Assembly: GCA_958430865.1 (NCBI GenBank)
Contig: CAUDNR010003946.1
Coordinates: 22,202 to 39,928, forward strand
Origin: Entrophospora sp. SA101
Lineage: Eukaryota; Glomeromycota; Glomeromycetes; Entrophosporales; Entrophosporaceae
Reading direction: 5' to 3'
Length of the DNA: 17,727 nucleotides
The notes beneath the pieces are model-generated. The model was not told the DNA's origin, did not search any database, and saw only the letters and a program-made list of their open reading frames with translations. Both the position numbers and the translations under genes were made by a program. Below are positions 1 to 8,972 of the stretch, piece by piece; position 1 is the stretch's first letter, and every line of letters begins with the position of its first letter.

Positions 1-32
1 AAACCTTTAAATTTTATATAGTAATTTTAGGC

Positions 33-50
33 AGGAATCCAGCGATTCCT
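33..50 (+). other. Perfect 7-bp hairpin near arm end
   Basis: AGGAATC and GATTCCT are separated by the 4-nt loop CAGC. The mirror copy is at 5663-5680. It lies inside the TTAA-flanked element end. I see no adjacent U-tract or gene that would make it a terminator. Confidence 0.5.
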
Positions 51-276
51 ACATATAAACATAAAATATTTTATAAGTAAGTCCCTTTGAAAATTTGTAT
101 ATTTAAACTTCGAGATTCATATCATGTGTTAAAAGTACAATTTTAGTTTATATACACATAAAGGGTGGTTACGTTGGGGGTGAAAGTTGGAGTCTAGAAA
201 ATTTTAATTAGTGATCTGCATAATTTTGTGCCAAATTCTGTTAAATTTTGCAAATGTTTCACAGATCACGAATTAA

Positions 277-622
277 TCATTTATCTAATGGGAAAACTGT
301 TTGCTAATTCTTTAAGTAATATGCAAGGTACAACTCCAACAGTTGCTGAAACAGGAAGATCATCTATTACACAATCATCTGGAATGAGTTCAATTCATCA
401 TCAACATACCTTGCCAAATATTGTGATTGCACCACAACCCAACTCATAATAAAGCAACCATGGGAACATGTTGAAGATATAATGTCTACTTTAAAAGCAT
501 CATTTCCTTTACTAGCTTTAGCAATGGAGACTGTGGTTGATCAAATTCAACAACATCTTAAGCCAAATTCAGATGGGGATATTTATAGATTGATTGTTGC
601 ACTTTTAAATGATGGTTTACAG
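277..622 (+). pseudogene. TRRAP/Tra1-like gene fragment, left-arm copy
   Basis: This is a piece of a TRRAP/Tra1-type gene, the PIKK-family pseudokinase scaffold of SAGA and NuA4 acetyltransferase complexes. Two reading frames are needed. The first is a Ser/Thr/Gln-rich linker ending in PQPNS and a double stop (444-452). The second starts just before 452 in a +1 shifted frame with [11 protein letters not shown], then [19 protein letters not shown] and [13 protein letters not shown], the pattern I recognise from the region upstream of the TRRAP kinase-like domain. A GTATTATT donor follows at 623. No downstream exon is visible, because minisatellite sequence follows from about 768. The frameshift and missing exons make it non-functional. 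Family assignment is from memory of conserved motifs. Confidence 0.6.
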
Positions 623-767
623 GTATTATTTTATTATTGCCTTTATTGCTGTATGATTTCTAATCATTTGGCAAGGTATTTCATGCAGTTTTTAATTAGT
701 TATTTAATCTTTTTATTATTATTAGCAATGCTTGACTGAACCAGATGTATAAAAAAAATTTTTTAAA

Positions 768-1058
768 TGATACGTAAAAGCGCAATTTTTTCTTACCTCT
801 TCCTTATTATCATTCTACCTTTGTGTATCACTGAGAGTACGCTATGTTTTGCAACTTTCTCACATAGTTGTCGCTTTTAGGTGTTATCTTTCCATGTCAA
901 AAAATTGGCTTATTCTTTTGTGTATTACCATATCAAAAATCGGGATTGCACTTTTCCATATCACTTCTCAGCAAAGCTGGTATGGCCAAAAAAAATTCGG
1001 ACATTACTTTTGGTATCAAAATACAAAAAATTGATCTATACTTTTACATATTACTTTG
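768..1058 (+). repeat. Repeat segment shared with 2754-3041
   Basis: This 291-bp segment aligns with 2754-3041 in the same orientation with about a dozen substitutions and a 3-bp length difference. Its mirror in the right arm is 4766-5056. Several differences are CpG in the 2754 copy and TpG or CpA here. The open frames found here are not convincing genes, since three overlapping frames are open and all consist of repeated words. Confidence 0.85.
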
Positions 1059-1215
1059 GATCGTACCTTTGCATATCGCCACATCAAAAAACTGATTGCA
1101 CTTTTACGTATCATCATATCGAAATCCAATTGCACTTTTATATATCACTATCAAAAATTGGATCATATTGCATATCATATCAATTATTATTGATCTATAT
1201 TTTTGCAAATGTAAA
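895..1215 (+). repeat. Degenerate ~34-bp minisatellite
   Basis: About eight to nine imperfect units follow the pattern TCAAAAATTGGATTGCAC then TTTTACATATCACA. Examples start near 896, 934, 1022, 1083 and 1152. The units vary in length and sequence, so this is an old array. The mirror is at 4609-4929. The array explains the spurious long open frames across this stretch. Confidence 0.65.
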
Positions 1216-1276
1216 TTTAAAAATAAAATACAAAAAATAGTATGAACTATACATAAGTCTAAATTAAAGCCCAAAA

Positions 1277-1628
1277 ATCAAATTGAAGGTCAAAATGGTC
1301 GAAATTACAGAAAAATTAATCAAAAACTTCAAGTCACATAACTCAGTCAGTATCTGGCTTTTTTGGATAAAACAACTACCATTCGAATTCTCTCAATGAG
1401 GCGAGTATAATGAAATGTAACACACAAAATTCGAATCACTAATTAGTGAGATATTTTTGTTTGCTGTATACCTTACAATAACTCACCATTTATCAATGCT
1501 ATGAACATTAAATCACCATTATTCGAATCGCCTTTATGAGAATATTCTAATGAGCCGTGTTTCATTAAAGTTGGATCACTGGTTCTCTCTCTCTTGTGAT
1601 GTGACATAATTTCGACCATTTGATTTCA
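1277..1628. mobile_element. Possible short inverted-repeat (MITE-like) element
   Basis: AAATGGTCGAAATTAC near 1291 and its reverse complement in ATAATTTCGACCATTTGATTT near 1608 face each other about 330 bp apart, and each is linked to a GTCACAT word. Inside, ATTCGAAT occurs three times beside imperfectly repeated CTCATT-type and GCGA-type words. There is no coding capacity. No target duplication could be fixed with confidence. The mirror is at 4196-4547. Confidence 0.35.
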
Positions 1629-1721
1629 TGTATAGCACAAACATGTAAAACAATTAATAATCAAATATAAGATTGTAGTCTTCGCCTCATATACGCTTTA
1701 ATTGAAGATTGATGCATTGGA

Positions 1722-1847
1722 TCATCATAGTTGCTAGCTTTCAATTACTTATTAAACGTTTTCCTTGCCCATAGCTAATGCACTACGTGATGTGAGATGA
1801 TGTGCGTGTTGCGTTCTTCACGTCATGGTACATGCTGACTTTCGTGT
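1722..1847 (+). repeat. 126-bp direct repeat, copy 1
   Basis: Matches 2280-2405 over 126 bp, from TCATCATAGTTGC to GACTTTCGTGT, with no difference seen. Its first five bases, TCATC, are also the last five bases of the left inverted arm (1722-1726). Confidence 0.95.
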
Positions 1848-2279
1848 TTCATGGATAATAGAAGCAATTAATTATTGTTAAAATAGTTTGTATTTTAGAT
1901 AAGATAAAAATATGATCGACGTATTATCGGTTAAAATAAATTTCAGGACTAAAATTTTTAGTTACACAAAATCACAGTTTTCCTTTCTTGTTAATGGGAT
2001 TCTTGGCTGCTATCACTTTTTAAATCTCTTTCAATGTTAGTGAGAACTAAATCAGCATCTTTTTTTTATAAGCTGGCTTGGATTTTTTACTATATTCAAA
2101 ATTCTTCTCATTCCAAGTCATTGATAATTCATTATCCAGTAAAACTTTAGAATACATATAATAGTTAATAATCAATTAATATGTATGTATGTATACACGC
2201 TAAATAAAATGAAAAAAAAATTTCTATTTCAATTATAGATTGAGTAGGTAACAATATATATATTATTATTTGTTTCTCT
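1848..2279. other. Non-coding stretch between the 126-bp repeats
   Basis: AT-rich sequence with short homopolymers, a TATGTATG run near 2182 and a TATATATA run near 2255. No gene, RNA or mobile element was recognised. Confidence 0.4.
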
Positions 2280-2405
2280 TCATCATAGTTGCTAGCTTTC
2301 AATTACTTATTAAACGTTTTCCTTGCCCATAGCTAATGCACTACGTGATGTGAGATGATGTGCGTGTTGCGTTCTTCACGTCATGGTACATGCTGACTTT
2401 CGTGT
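2280..2405 (+). repeat. 126-bp direct repeat, copy 2
   Basis: Same sequence and orientation as 1722-1847, 558 bp downstream. It contains no convincing ORF and is richer in CpG than its surroundings. Confidence 0.95.
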
Positions 2406-2753
2406 ACCAAAATGATGATGGTATTGCATTTTGCATTTATCAACACATTTTCAAGGTCACATATGTTTTTTATAACTCGAATTCAGACTCCGAGGTGTAA
2501 CGAATATGATTACCATGAACAATTGTTCACGATCAATCATAAGTAACATTTCTTCTGACCAGGAAAAACGTACATCATGATTCATTCGAGGCACGTAGTG
2601 CCGAAATAATGTTCTATGAATTGATTTTGTACGTTGCGCTCGAATTTGAGAATGAGGCATGAAATGTCAAAATAGTATTTGTGATCTGGTTTTGCGTGAC
2701 GCATTCGAATTCCAATCACGTATTGTCGAGATGGTAATCTGCCCCCTAATTGG
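2406..2753. other. CpG-containing non-coding stretch
   Basis: This stretch is visibly richer in CG dinucleotides and TTCGA/ATTCGAAT words than its neighbours. A 67-codon minus-strand frame (2457-2660) shows no recognisable motif, so I do not call it a gene. Confidence 0.35.
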
Positions 2754-3041
2754 TGATACGTAAAAGCACAATTTTTTCTTACCTCTTCCTTATTATCATT
2801 CTACCTTTGCGTATCACTGAGAGTACGCTATGTTTTGCAACTTTCTCGCATAGTTGTCGCTTTTAGGTATTACCTTTCCATGTCAAAAAATTGGCTTATT
2901 CGTTTGCGTATTACCATATCAAAAATCGGAATCGCACTTTTCCATATCACTTCTCAGCAAAGCTGGTATGGCCAAAAAATCGGACATTATTTTTGGTATC
3001 ATCATATAAAAAATTGATCTATACTTTTACATATTACTTTG
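2754..3041 (+). repeat. Diverged copy of 768-1058 in the spacer
   Basis: It starts at the same TGATACGTAAAAGC word as the arm copy and ends at TTACATATTACTTTG. It keeps CpG at positions where the arm copies have TG or CA. It lies in the unduplicated spacer, so it is an older dispersed copy and not part of the inverted duplication. Confidence 0.85.
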
Positions 3042-3639
3042 TCCTATTACTATGTAAAAATATATATACGGAATTAACGTATTTCTTACCTTTTCAAAAT
3101 TTAGTGTGAAGTACGGAATTTGTAACATATTGAAAGGGTGCGTTTTCGTTTCCAAATACAAGGTACGGACGGAATTTGTAGCATCTTAATACTATACTAA
3201 CACTAAAAAGGTACTAGTCCGTTTTTGATTCCGCGTATAAGGTATTATTTTATTCATCAATAATGTAATTAAAATTTCAGTATTTTCAAATCTCAATTAC
3301 ACAGTAATTGGAATATAACATTAATAACATTTTCTTTACTCAAAGTTCTTTTATATATTTAATATGTAGTATGGTTTAGATAATTCGAATGGAGAGCTTT
3401 ATAGGAATCAGCAAAAGCGGAAAACCGCTATTTTAACTTTCCTCGAAATAGACAAAGAAATATATGGTACAGTGATATAATATAATAGTACAGCATAATG
3501 TTATCTAATATATTTTCTTATTTATTATTCTAATTGTTCAATGTATTTCTGATATAAGGATTTGTCTTCAATTGAAAAGATCCACCTGTATTTTAGATAG
3601 ATTCGATAGATCATTATATCACGCACTGTATTATGATTA
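3042..3639. other. AT-rich non-coding spacer
   Basis: It contains a short near-duplicate word GGAATTTGTARCAT at about 3115 and 3172, and little else. No open frame or RNA signature was recognised. Confidence 0.35.
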
Positions 3640-4112
3640 TTTTTTCATATTTAATATTACATGCTCATCTTGTTCCTGTATTTTTAGTGATTTCAAAACT
3701 CCAACATAGAAGCAAATCCTCTAATCGGATGATAGCTTGGAGGCAGTGGATAAATATGTGACAAAAATTGTATTTTTTATATTTAATTATTTATTAAATC
3801 CTTCTTACATGATATCATTATTTACTGCATACTGATCCTGATCTTGTTGTTTTATTATATTCTTGGATGATTTAATTCAAACAAAAAACATATTGGAATT
3901 GGTTAATAAATATGTGACAAGTATTTTTATATTTAATTGCATACTGATCTTGTTGTTATTATTCTTAAGATGATTTAATTCAGCCAAAAATTGAAACTTT
4001 GAGTTATAAATGAATACAAAGATTATATTTTACATCTTATATTTGTCACTTTTACATAACATTGTTTTTTATTACATACTGTCTTGTTATATTTTTAGAT
4101 GATCCAATGCAT
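3640..4112 (+). repeat. Degenerate ~90-bp tandem array in spacer
   Basis: Three to four imperfect units share ATATGTGACAA, then TTTATATTTAATT, then ACTGATCTTGTTGTT, then AGATGATTTAATTCA. Clear units lie near 3750-3890 and 3900-3990. Weaker ones lie near 3640-3710 and 4045-4112. The inner edge of the right inverted arm (4098) falls inside the last unit, at its AGATGAT word. Confidence 0.5.
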
Positions 4113-4195
4113 CAATCTTCAATTAAAGCGTATATGAGGCGAAGACTACAATCTTATATTTGATTATTAATTGTTTTACATGTTTGTGCTATACA

Positions 4196-4547
4196 TGAAA
4201 TCAAATGGTCGAAATTATGTCACATCACAAGAGAGAGAGAACCAGTGATCCAACTTTAATGAAACACGGCTCATTAGAATATTCTCATAAAGGCGATTCG
4301 AATAATGGTGATTTAATGTTCATAGCATTGATAAATGGTGAGTTATTGTAAGGTATACAGCAAACAAAAATATCTCACTAATTAGTGATTCGAATTTTGT
4401 GTGTTACATTTCATTATACTCGCCTCATTGAGAGAATTCGAATGGTAGTTGTTTTATCCAAAAAAGCCAGATACTGACTGAGTTATGTGACTTGAAGTTT
4501 TTGATTAATTTTTCTGTAATTTCGACCATTTTGACCTTCAATTTGAT
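4196..4547. mobile_element. Possible MITE-like element, mirror copy
   Basis: Reverse-complement counterpart of 1277-1628 in the right arm. Confidence 0.35.
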
Positions 4548-4608
4548 TTTTGGGCTTTAATTTAGACTTATGTATAGTTCATACTATTTTTTGTATTTTA
4601 TTTTTAAA

Positions 4609-4929
4609 TTTACATTTGCAAAAATATAGATCAATAATAATTGATATGATATGCAATATGATCCAATTTTTGATAGTGATATATAAAAGTGCAATTGGAT
4701 TTCGATATGATGATACGTAAAAGTGCAATCAGTTTTTTGATGTGGCGATATGCAAAGGTACGATCCAAAGTAATATGTAAAAGTATAGATCAATTTTTTG
4801 TATTTTGATACCAAAAGTAATGTCCGAATTTTTTTTGGCCATACCAGCTTTGCTGAGAAGTGATATGGAAAAGTGCAATCCCGATTTTTGATATGGTAAT
4901 ACACAAAAGAATAAGCCAATTTTTTGACA
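4609..4929 (-). repeat. Degenerate ~34-bp minisatellite, mirror copy
   Basis: Reverse-complement counterpart of 895-1215 in the right arm, with the same unit structure. Confidence 0.65.
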
Positions 4930-5201
4930 TGGAAAGATAACACCTAAAAGCGACAACTATGTGAGAAAGTTGCAAAACATAGCGTACTCTCAGTGATACA
5001 CAAAGGTAGAATGATAATAAGGAAGAGGTAAGAAAAAATTGCGCTTTTACGTATCATTTAAAAAATTTTTTTTATACATCTGGTTCAGTCAAGCATTGCT
5101 AATAATAATAAAAAGATTAAATAACTAATTAAAAACTGCATGAAATACCTTGCCAAATGATTAGAAATCATACAGCAATAAAGGCAATAATAAAATAATA
5201 C

Positions 5202-5436
5202 CTGTAAACCATCATTTAAAAGTGCAACAATCAATCTATAAATATCCCCATCTGGTTGCTTTATTATGAGTTGGGTTGTGGTGCAATCACAATATTTGGC
5301 AAGGTATGTTGATGATGAATTGAACTCATTCCAGATGATTGTGTAATAGATGATCTTCCTGTTTCAGCAACTGTTGGAGTTGTACCTTGCATATTACTTA
5401 AAGAATTAGCAAACAGTTTTCCCATTAGATAAATGA
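5202..5436 (-). pseudogene. TRRAP/Tra1-like gene fragment, right-arm copy
   Basis: This is the reverse-complement counterpart of 277-622, with 37 codons lost by the 111-bp deletion. The deleted part includes the [10 protein letters not shown] and [13 protein letters not shown] motifs. [13 protein letters not shown] and its splice donor remain. It carries the same stop pair after PQPNS, so that frameshift predates the duplication. On the minus strand it continues the order of the fragment at 8973-9658, separated only by the TTAA-flanked element. This indicates one original gene later split by insertions. Confidence 0.6.
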
Positions 5437-6009
5437 TTAATTCGTGATCTGTGAAACATTTGCAAAATTTAACAGAATTTGGCACAAAATTATGCAGATC
5501 ACTAATTAAAATTTTCTAGACTCCAACTTTCACCCCCAACGTAACCACCCTTTATGTGTATATAAACTAAAATTGTACTTTTAACACATGATATGAATCT
5601 CGAAGTTTAAATATACAAATTTTCAAAGGGACTTACTTATAAAATATTTTATGTTTATATGTAGGAATCGCTGGATTCCTGCCTAAAATTACTATATAAA
5701 ATTTAAAGGTTTGAGTAAGCAACTAAAAATATTTATGATGTAAAAATGGGTGTAGAATTAATTTTATCCAAGAAAAATATAAATATGTTATTTCTATTTA
5801 GTTTTTAATAGTTACTCTTTTTAAAATAAAATAAAAATTATCGTGGTCGTGTAATTTTCTTGACTCACATTGGTCACGGGAGGTAATGTCAGATTCTCAA
5901 AACTTCTGAAAATTATAATGTTTATTATCACCACCAGTGTTGAAAATTCAGCGGGAGGGTGTAACGTTACACAAGCCATATGCACATATCGTTTTTCAGA
6001 AAATTTTAT

Positions 6010-8719
6010 TTATTTTAATATTAATGAATATTGTTTTACAAAAAAAAAATTAAACCTAATGTTTCTTCTTGGTTTTTTACTCTCCCAATGTTCTAATGCT
6101 TTTAAAAAATCAAAATTTTCAATTTCTGGTCCATTTAATAAAATCATTAAATGATCATCTAATGTGTCTAAATGCATTTTGTTTCTTGATTTGTTTTTAA
6201 TTAACTTTGTTTGAGAAAATATTCTTTCTACATGTGCATTAGAAAGGGGTATAAGAAGTGCTATTCTAACAACTAATAATATATTTGGATTATTAAAAGG
6301 AAAATCTTCATCAGTATCTAAAATGTGTTTCCACAATTGAATGAAGTTCATTTCCCTATTATTTTTTTATAGTTCTGTAGGAAAAGTTTTGTTGAATTCC
6401 ATTCTTGTTTAAGTTCTTCTTTGTCAATGATTCCACTAAATTCATTACCATTTACAAATTTAATTTCTCCATAGAAATTACCTAAAATTTCTATTTCTTG
6501 ATTTCCATATATAAAACTAATTCTCTATCATCATCTGGAAGTTCTCTTGGATCAAAAATATTAAATGCACTATATAATTCAGATTCTGGAAATCTGTTTT
6601 TAATAGCATCAATTATTGCAATTGAATATTCTTTAACAAATGGTGGAATGGAATTATAATTATCATCCAAATATTTTTTAAATATTGTATATATCATAAT
6701 TTGGTGGAATCTCTTCAGAGCCTATAAATTCAGTTTCAATTGTTTTAATTGTAACATCAAGTTGTAATTTAAAATGAGATATTGATAAATGTTCTAACTG
6801 AAATGTATTGATTAATTTCTTTAAAATATTTGTTAAATCAGCAAGGTACATTGTTGCTGAAATAAAAACATCATCTAGTTGATCATATAAATTTTCTGCA
6901 AGCTTATCTCCTTCTTCAATATTTTCATTTAGAGCAGATAATACAGAGTTTGTGATTTTATGTAAATTACTCACAGAATTTGAAAATTACAACCACCTAG
7001 TGTCACACATATTTAATATTACAAGCAATGGTTCTTCATTAATTTCCTAGTTAACAGTAAAAATTATTAATAAAAAGTATTGATAAAAAGAATATAAGGA
7101 TGAAAAAATGGTGATTACCTTCATCATCTTTAAGATTTGTTGTCTTTTATAAGACTTTGAAATAACTATACAAATTTTTTAAAGTTTTTTCATATTTATT
7201 AAAATATATAACTTCTTCTGAAGCATCTTTTCCAGCTAGATGAAGCCTATGTGATATACAATGGTTTGAAGTCATGAATGGGTTGATTTTTTTAAATCTT
7301 GCGCAACACCACTCATGTGTCCTAATAATTAAAATGAATTAGTTAAAAAAAATTAATTTTTGCACAATTAAATAATGATTTCATCAATTTCATACCAATC
7401 ATGTTAGAAGCACCATCACTTCCAAAATGAATAATATTGTGATAAGATATTCCCTTTGATGCACAAAATGACTTAATTTGATCAAATATGCTTTCACCAT
7501 CAGTTGAGTCTAGGTTAACCATACCTAAATATCTCATGTATGGTATGTTGTTGATTATATATTTTCCTAGGGTCTGATTCATTTTGTCAACAATCATTTT
7601 GTCAACAATCATTTTGTCAACAATCATTTTGTCAACACCCATTTTGTCAACAGTCATTTTGTCGAAAGTTTGTTTCGTCAAAAGTTCACTTCGTCAAATG
7701 TTCATTTTGTTGAAAATTATTTCATCACAAAAAAAAAACTTCATTAAACAAATTTCTCCTCACACTTCCCACACACTCTGCTTTCCTCACCTAATTTCTT
7801 AACTAACTTTCCACACTCCTCACACCTAACTCATTCGGTCTCTGGCTCGAGGATGAAATAATTTTCAATGAAATGAACATTCGATGAAACAAACTTTTGA
7901 CAAAATGAACATTTGATGAAACGAACTTTCGATCAAACGAACTTTTGACGAAATGATTGTCAACAAAATGATTGTTGACAAAATAATTTTTGATGAAGTA
8001 AATGTGACCGATTTTCCTACTATTGCTAAATATTTATCATTATCAACACTATTGGTTTCATCAATCATTATGCTCCAATAAACTGAGGAATTTAATTCTT
8101 CAAAGAGAGATTTTTTAATTGTATAAGCAATACTATCTAAAAAATCAAACCCAGATATATGATTGTTATAGCTCCCATATTTTGATTTAGATGATAATGG
8201 TTTTTCCAAAGAAGCATGTTTCAAAGTAGAAGTGTTATCACTAATTATTAATTCATTGCTATTTTCAATTTGTAGTGATATTAAACTACATAAGCCAGGA
8301 TAAGTGTTCAATGAAATATTATTTTTTGAGCAGAAATAACTAGTTCTCATTAAAGAAATAATTCCTAATTTCTCTGTGCTTAATTGTCTTGTAGCATTTG
8401 GTTTAAGTGATTCTTCAGATTTTTTATGTTCAGAGGTTCTCATATGATCTCTAATTTTATCTATTCTTAACAAAGGTGTACCTTTTGCGAATGTTGTTAT
8501 TCCATTGCATTCTCTACAAATTCTACAATATAACAATGTATTTCCATTAACATATTCAGTTTTCAACCATGGATAATCATCAAACCACTTAAGGTCAGCA
8601 GTTTTCCTAATATGTGATTCTTTAGGTTCTATATTTTCAGAGATTCTAGTTTGATCACCATTATTTAATTCATCATCTGACAAATTAATGATTTCAACTT
8701 CCATTGGTTGGTTGGACAT
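6010..8719 (-). pseudogene. hAT transposase pseudogene (BED-like finger, RNase H-like core, hATC)
   Basis: Reading from 8719, the N-terminus is acidic. A zinc-finger-like region follows with paired Cys (LLYCRICREC) and HMRTSEH. The RNase H-like core starts with IMIDETNSVDNDKYLAIV. After the foldback insertion come NNIPYMRYLGM and FGSDGASNMIG (second catalytic Asp). Introns are inferred at 7322-7395 and 7047-7118. A later exon carries CDTRWL, and the C-terminal hATC dimerisation domain has LIPLSNAHVERIFSQTK with the catalytic Glu. Damage includes the 441-bp insertion, a frameshift near 7155, a TAA at 6987-6989 just after CDTRWL, a frameshift near 6690, another in the GNQEIEILGNF region near 6510, and a TGA near 6350. 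It resembles the ZNF862/KRBA2-related hAT group. It is not functional as read. Confidence 0.88.
7570..8010. mobile_element. 441-bp foldback element with tandem-repeat ends, 9-bp target duplication
   Basis: It is flanked on both sides by ATTTTCCTA (7561-7569 and 8011-8019), a perfect 9-bp duplication of the hAT transposase exon. Its termini are GGGTCTGATTCATTTTGTC and, on the other strand, CGGTCACATTTACTTCATC. Behind the left end are five consecutive 15-bp units of CATTTTGTCAACAAT type (from 7580), grading into GTTTCGTCAAAAGTTC variants. The right end mirrors these in reverse complement. The centre (about 7735-7855) is pyrimidine-rich and unique. There is no transposase. The 9-bp duplication suggests mobilisation by a Mutator-like (MULE) enzyme, which is an inference. 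Confidence 0.8.
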
Positions 8720-8972
8720 TTTAATATATTTGAAAAAAATTAAACAAGTTTCAATTAAATTAAATCAAATAAAAAAAAAATTTTTTGATAACAAGTCTGG
8801 TATTTATAATGACAATTTTTAATTGCATGTGTGACAAATTTTAATTATTTTCATGCACACATAATTATGGTATAACGTTACACCCTCCCACTGAATTTTC
8901 AACACTGATCGCCACAAAAACATATTAATGATCGGCAAATTTTTGCAGTTGTTTCACGGATTACGAATTAAT

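Larger units (their letters stand above)
1..1726 (+). repeat. Left arm of large inverted duplication
   Basis: Bases 1-1726 recur as the reverse complement at 4098-5712. The right arm is shorter by 111 bp, which equals the single block 461-571 missing there, so I infer no other net length change. Encoded peptides compared between the arms (for example at 228-449 and 881-1240) are identical. The arm contains one end of a TTAA-flanked element, a TRRAP/Tra1 fragment, a minisatellite and an inverted-repeat element. The match runs to base 1, so the true outer edge may lie outside the window. Confidence 0.95.
4098..5712 (-). repeat. Right arm of large inverted duplication (111-bp deletion)
   Basis: This is the reverse complement of 1-1726 and lacks the equivalent of 461-571. 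The deletion junction shares only the dinucleotide CA on both sides. Position p of the left arm maps to 5713-p before the gap and to 5824-p after it. On the minus strand this arm is collinear with the TRRAP/Tra1 fragment at 8973-9658, so it is probably the parental copy and the left arm the duplicate. That direction is an inference. Confidence 0.95.
5935..8907 (-). mobile_element. hAT-superfamily DNA transposon
   Basis: The 2973-bp element has long terminal inverted repeats that begin CAGTGTTGAAAATTCAG at 5935 and as the reverse complement at 8907. About 38 bp match with one or two differences, running through GGGAGGGTGTAACGTTA. The flanking 8-mers are ATCACCAC (5927-5934) and ATCGCCAC (8908-8915), an 8-bp target duplication with one mismatch. 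The CAGTG terminus and 8-bp duplication are diagnostic of hAT. It carries one minus-strand transposase pseudogene and is itself interrupted by a foldback element. Confidence 0.93.
5441..8967. mobile_element. TTAA-flanked element, ~544 bp before hAT insertion
   Basis: The ends read inward as TTCGTGATCTGTGAAAC (5441) and, on the other strand, TTCGTAATCCGTGAAAC (8967). Further similarity lies in the TGCAAAATTT words behind. Both ends abut ATTAAT. Because ATTAAT is self-complementary, a TTAA duplication (piggyBac-like) cannot be told from a 6-bp one. Removing the nested hAT element and one target copy leaves about 544 bp with no transposase, so it is non-autonomous. It sits in the linker of the TRRAP/Tra1 fragment. 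One end of it is duplicated in the left arm (ending at 272). Confidence 0.6.

Noticed and set aside
849..1240. Three overlapping ORFs (61, 75 and 119 codons), mirrored at 4584-4975
   Set aside because: They lie in the degenerate minisatellite, are open in several frames at once and encode repeated Tyr/Phe/Ile-rich words with no domain.
2457..2660. 67-codon minus-strand ORF
   Set aside because: No motif, no flanking splice logic, and it lies among repeat debris.
5870..6154. 94-codon plus-strand ORF
   Set aside because: It crosses the hAT terminal repeat and is antisense to the hATC domain.
7580..7670. Regular repeats that might suggest a CRISPR array
   Set aside because: The 15-bp units are directly adjacent with no spacers and form the arm of a foldback element in a eukaryotic genome.
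7343..7681. 112-codon minus-strand ORF beginning with MIVDK repeats
   Set aside because: Its start is foldback-element sequence fused to the downstream part of the hAT transposase exon. It is not an independent gene.
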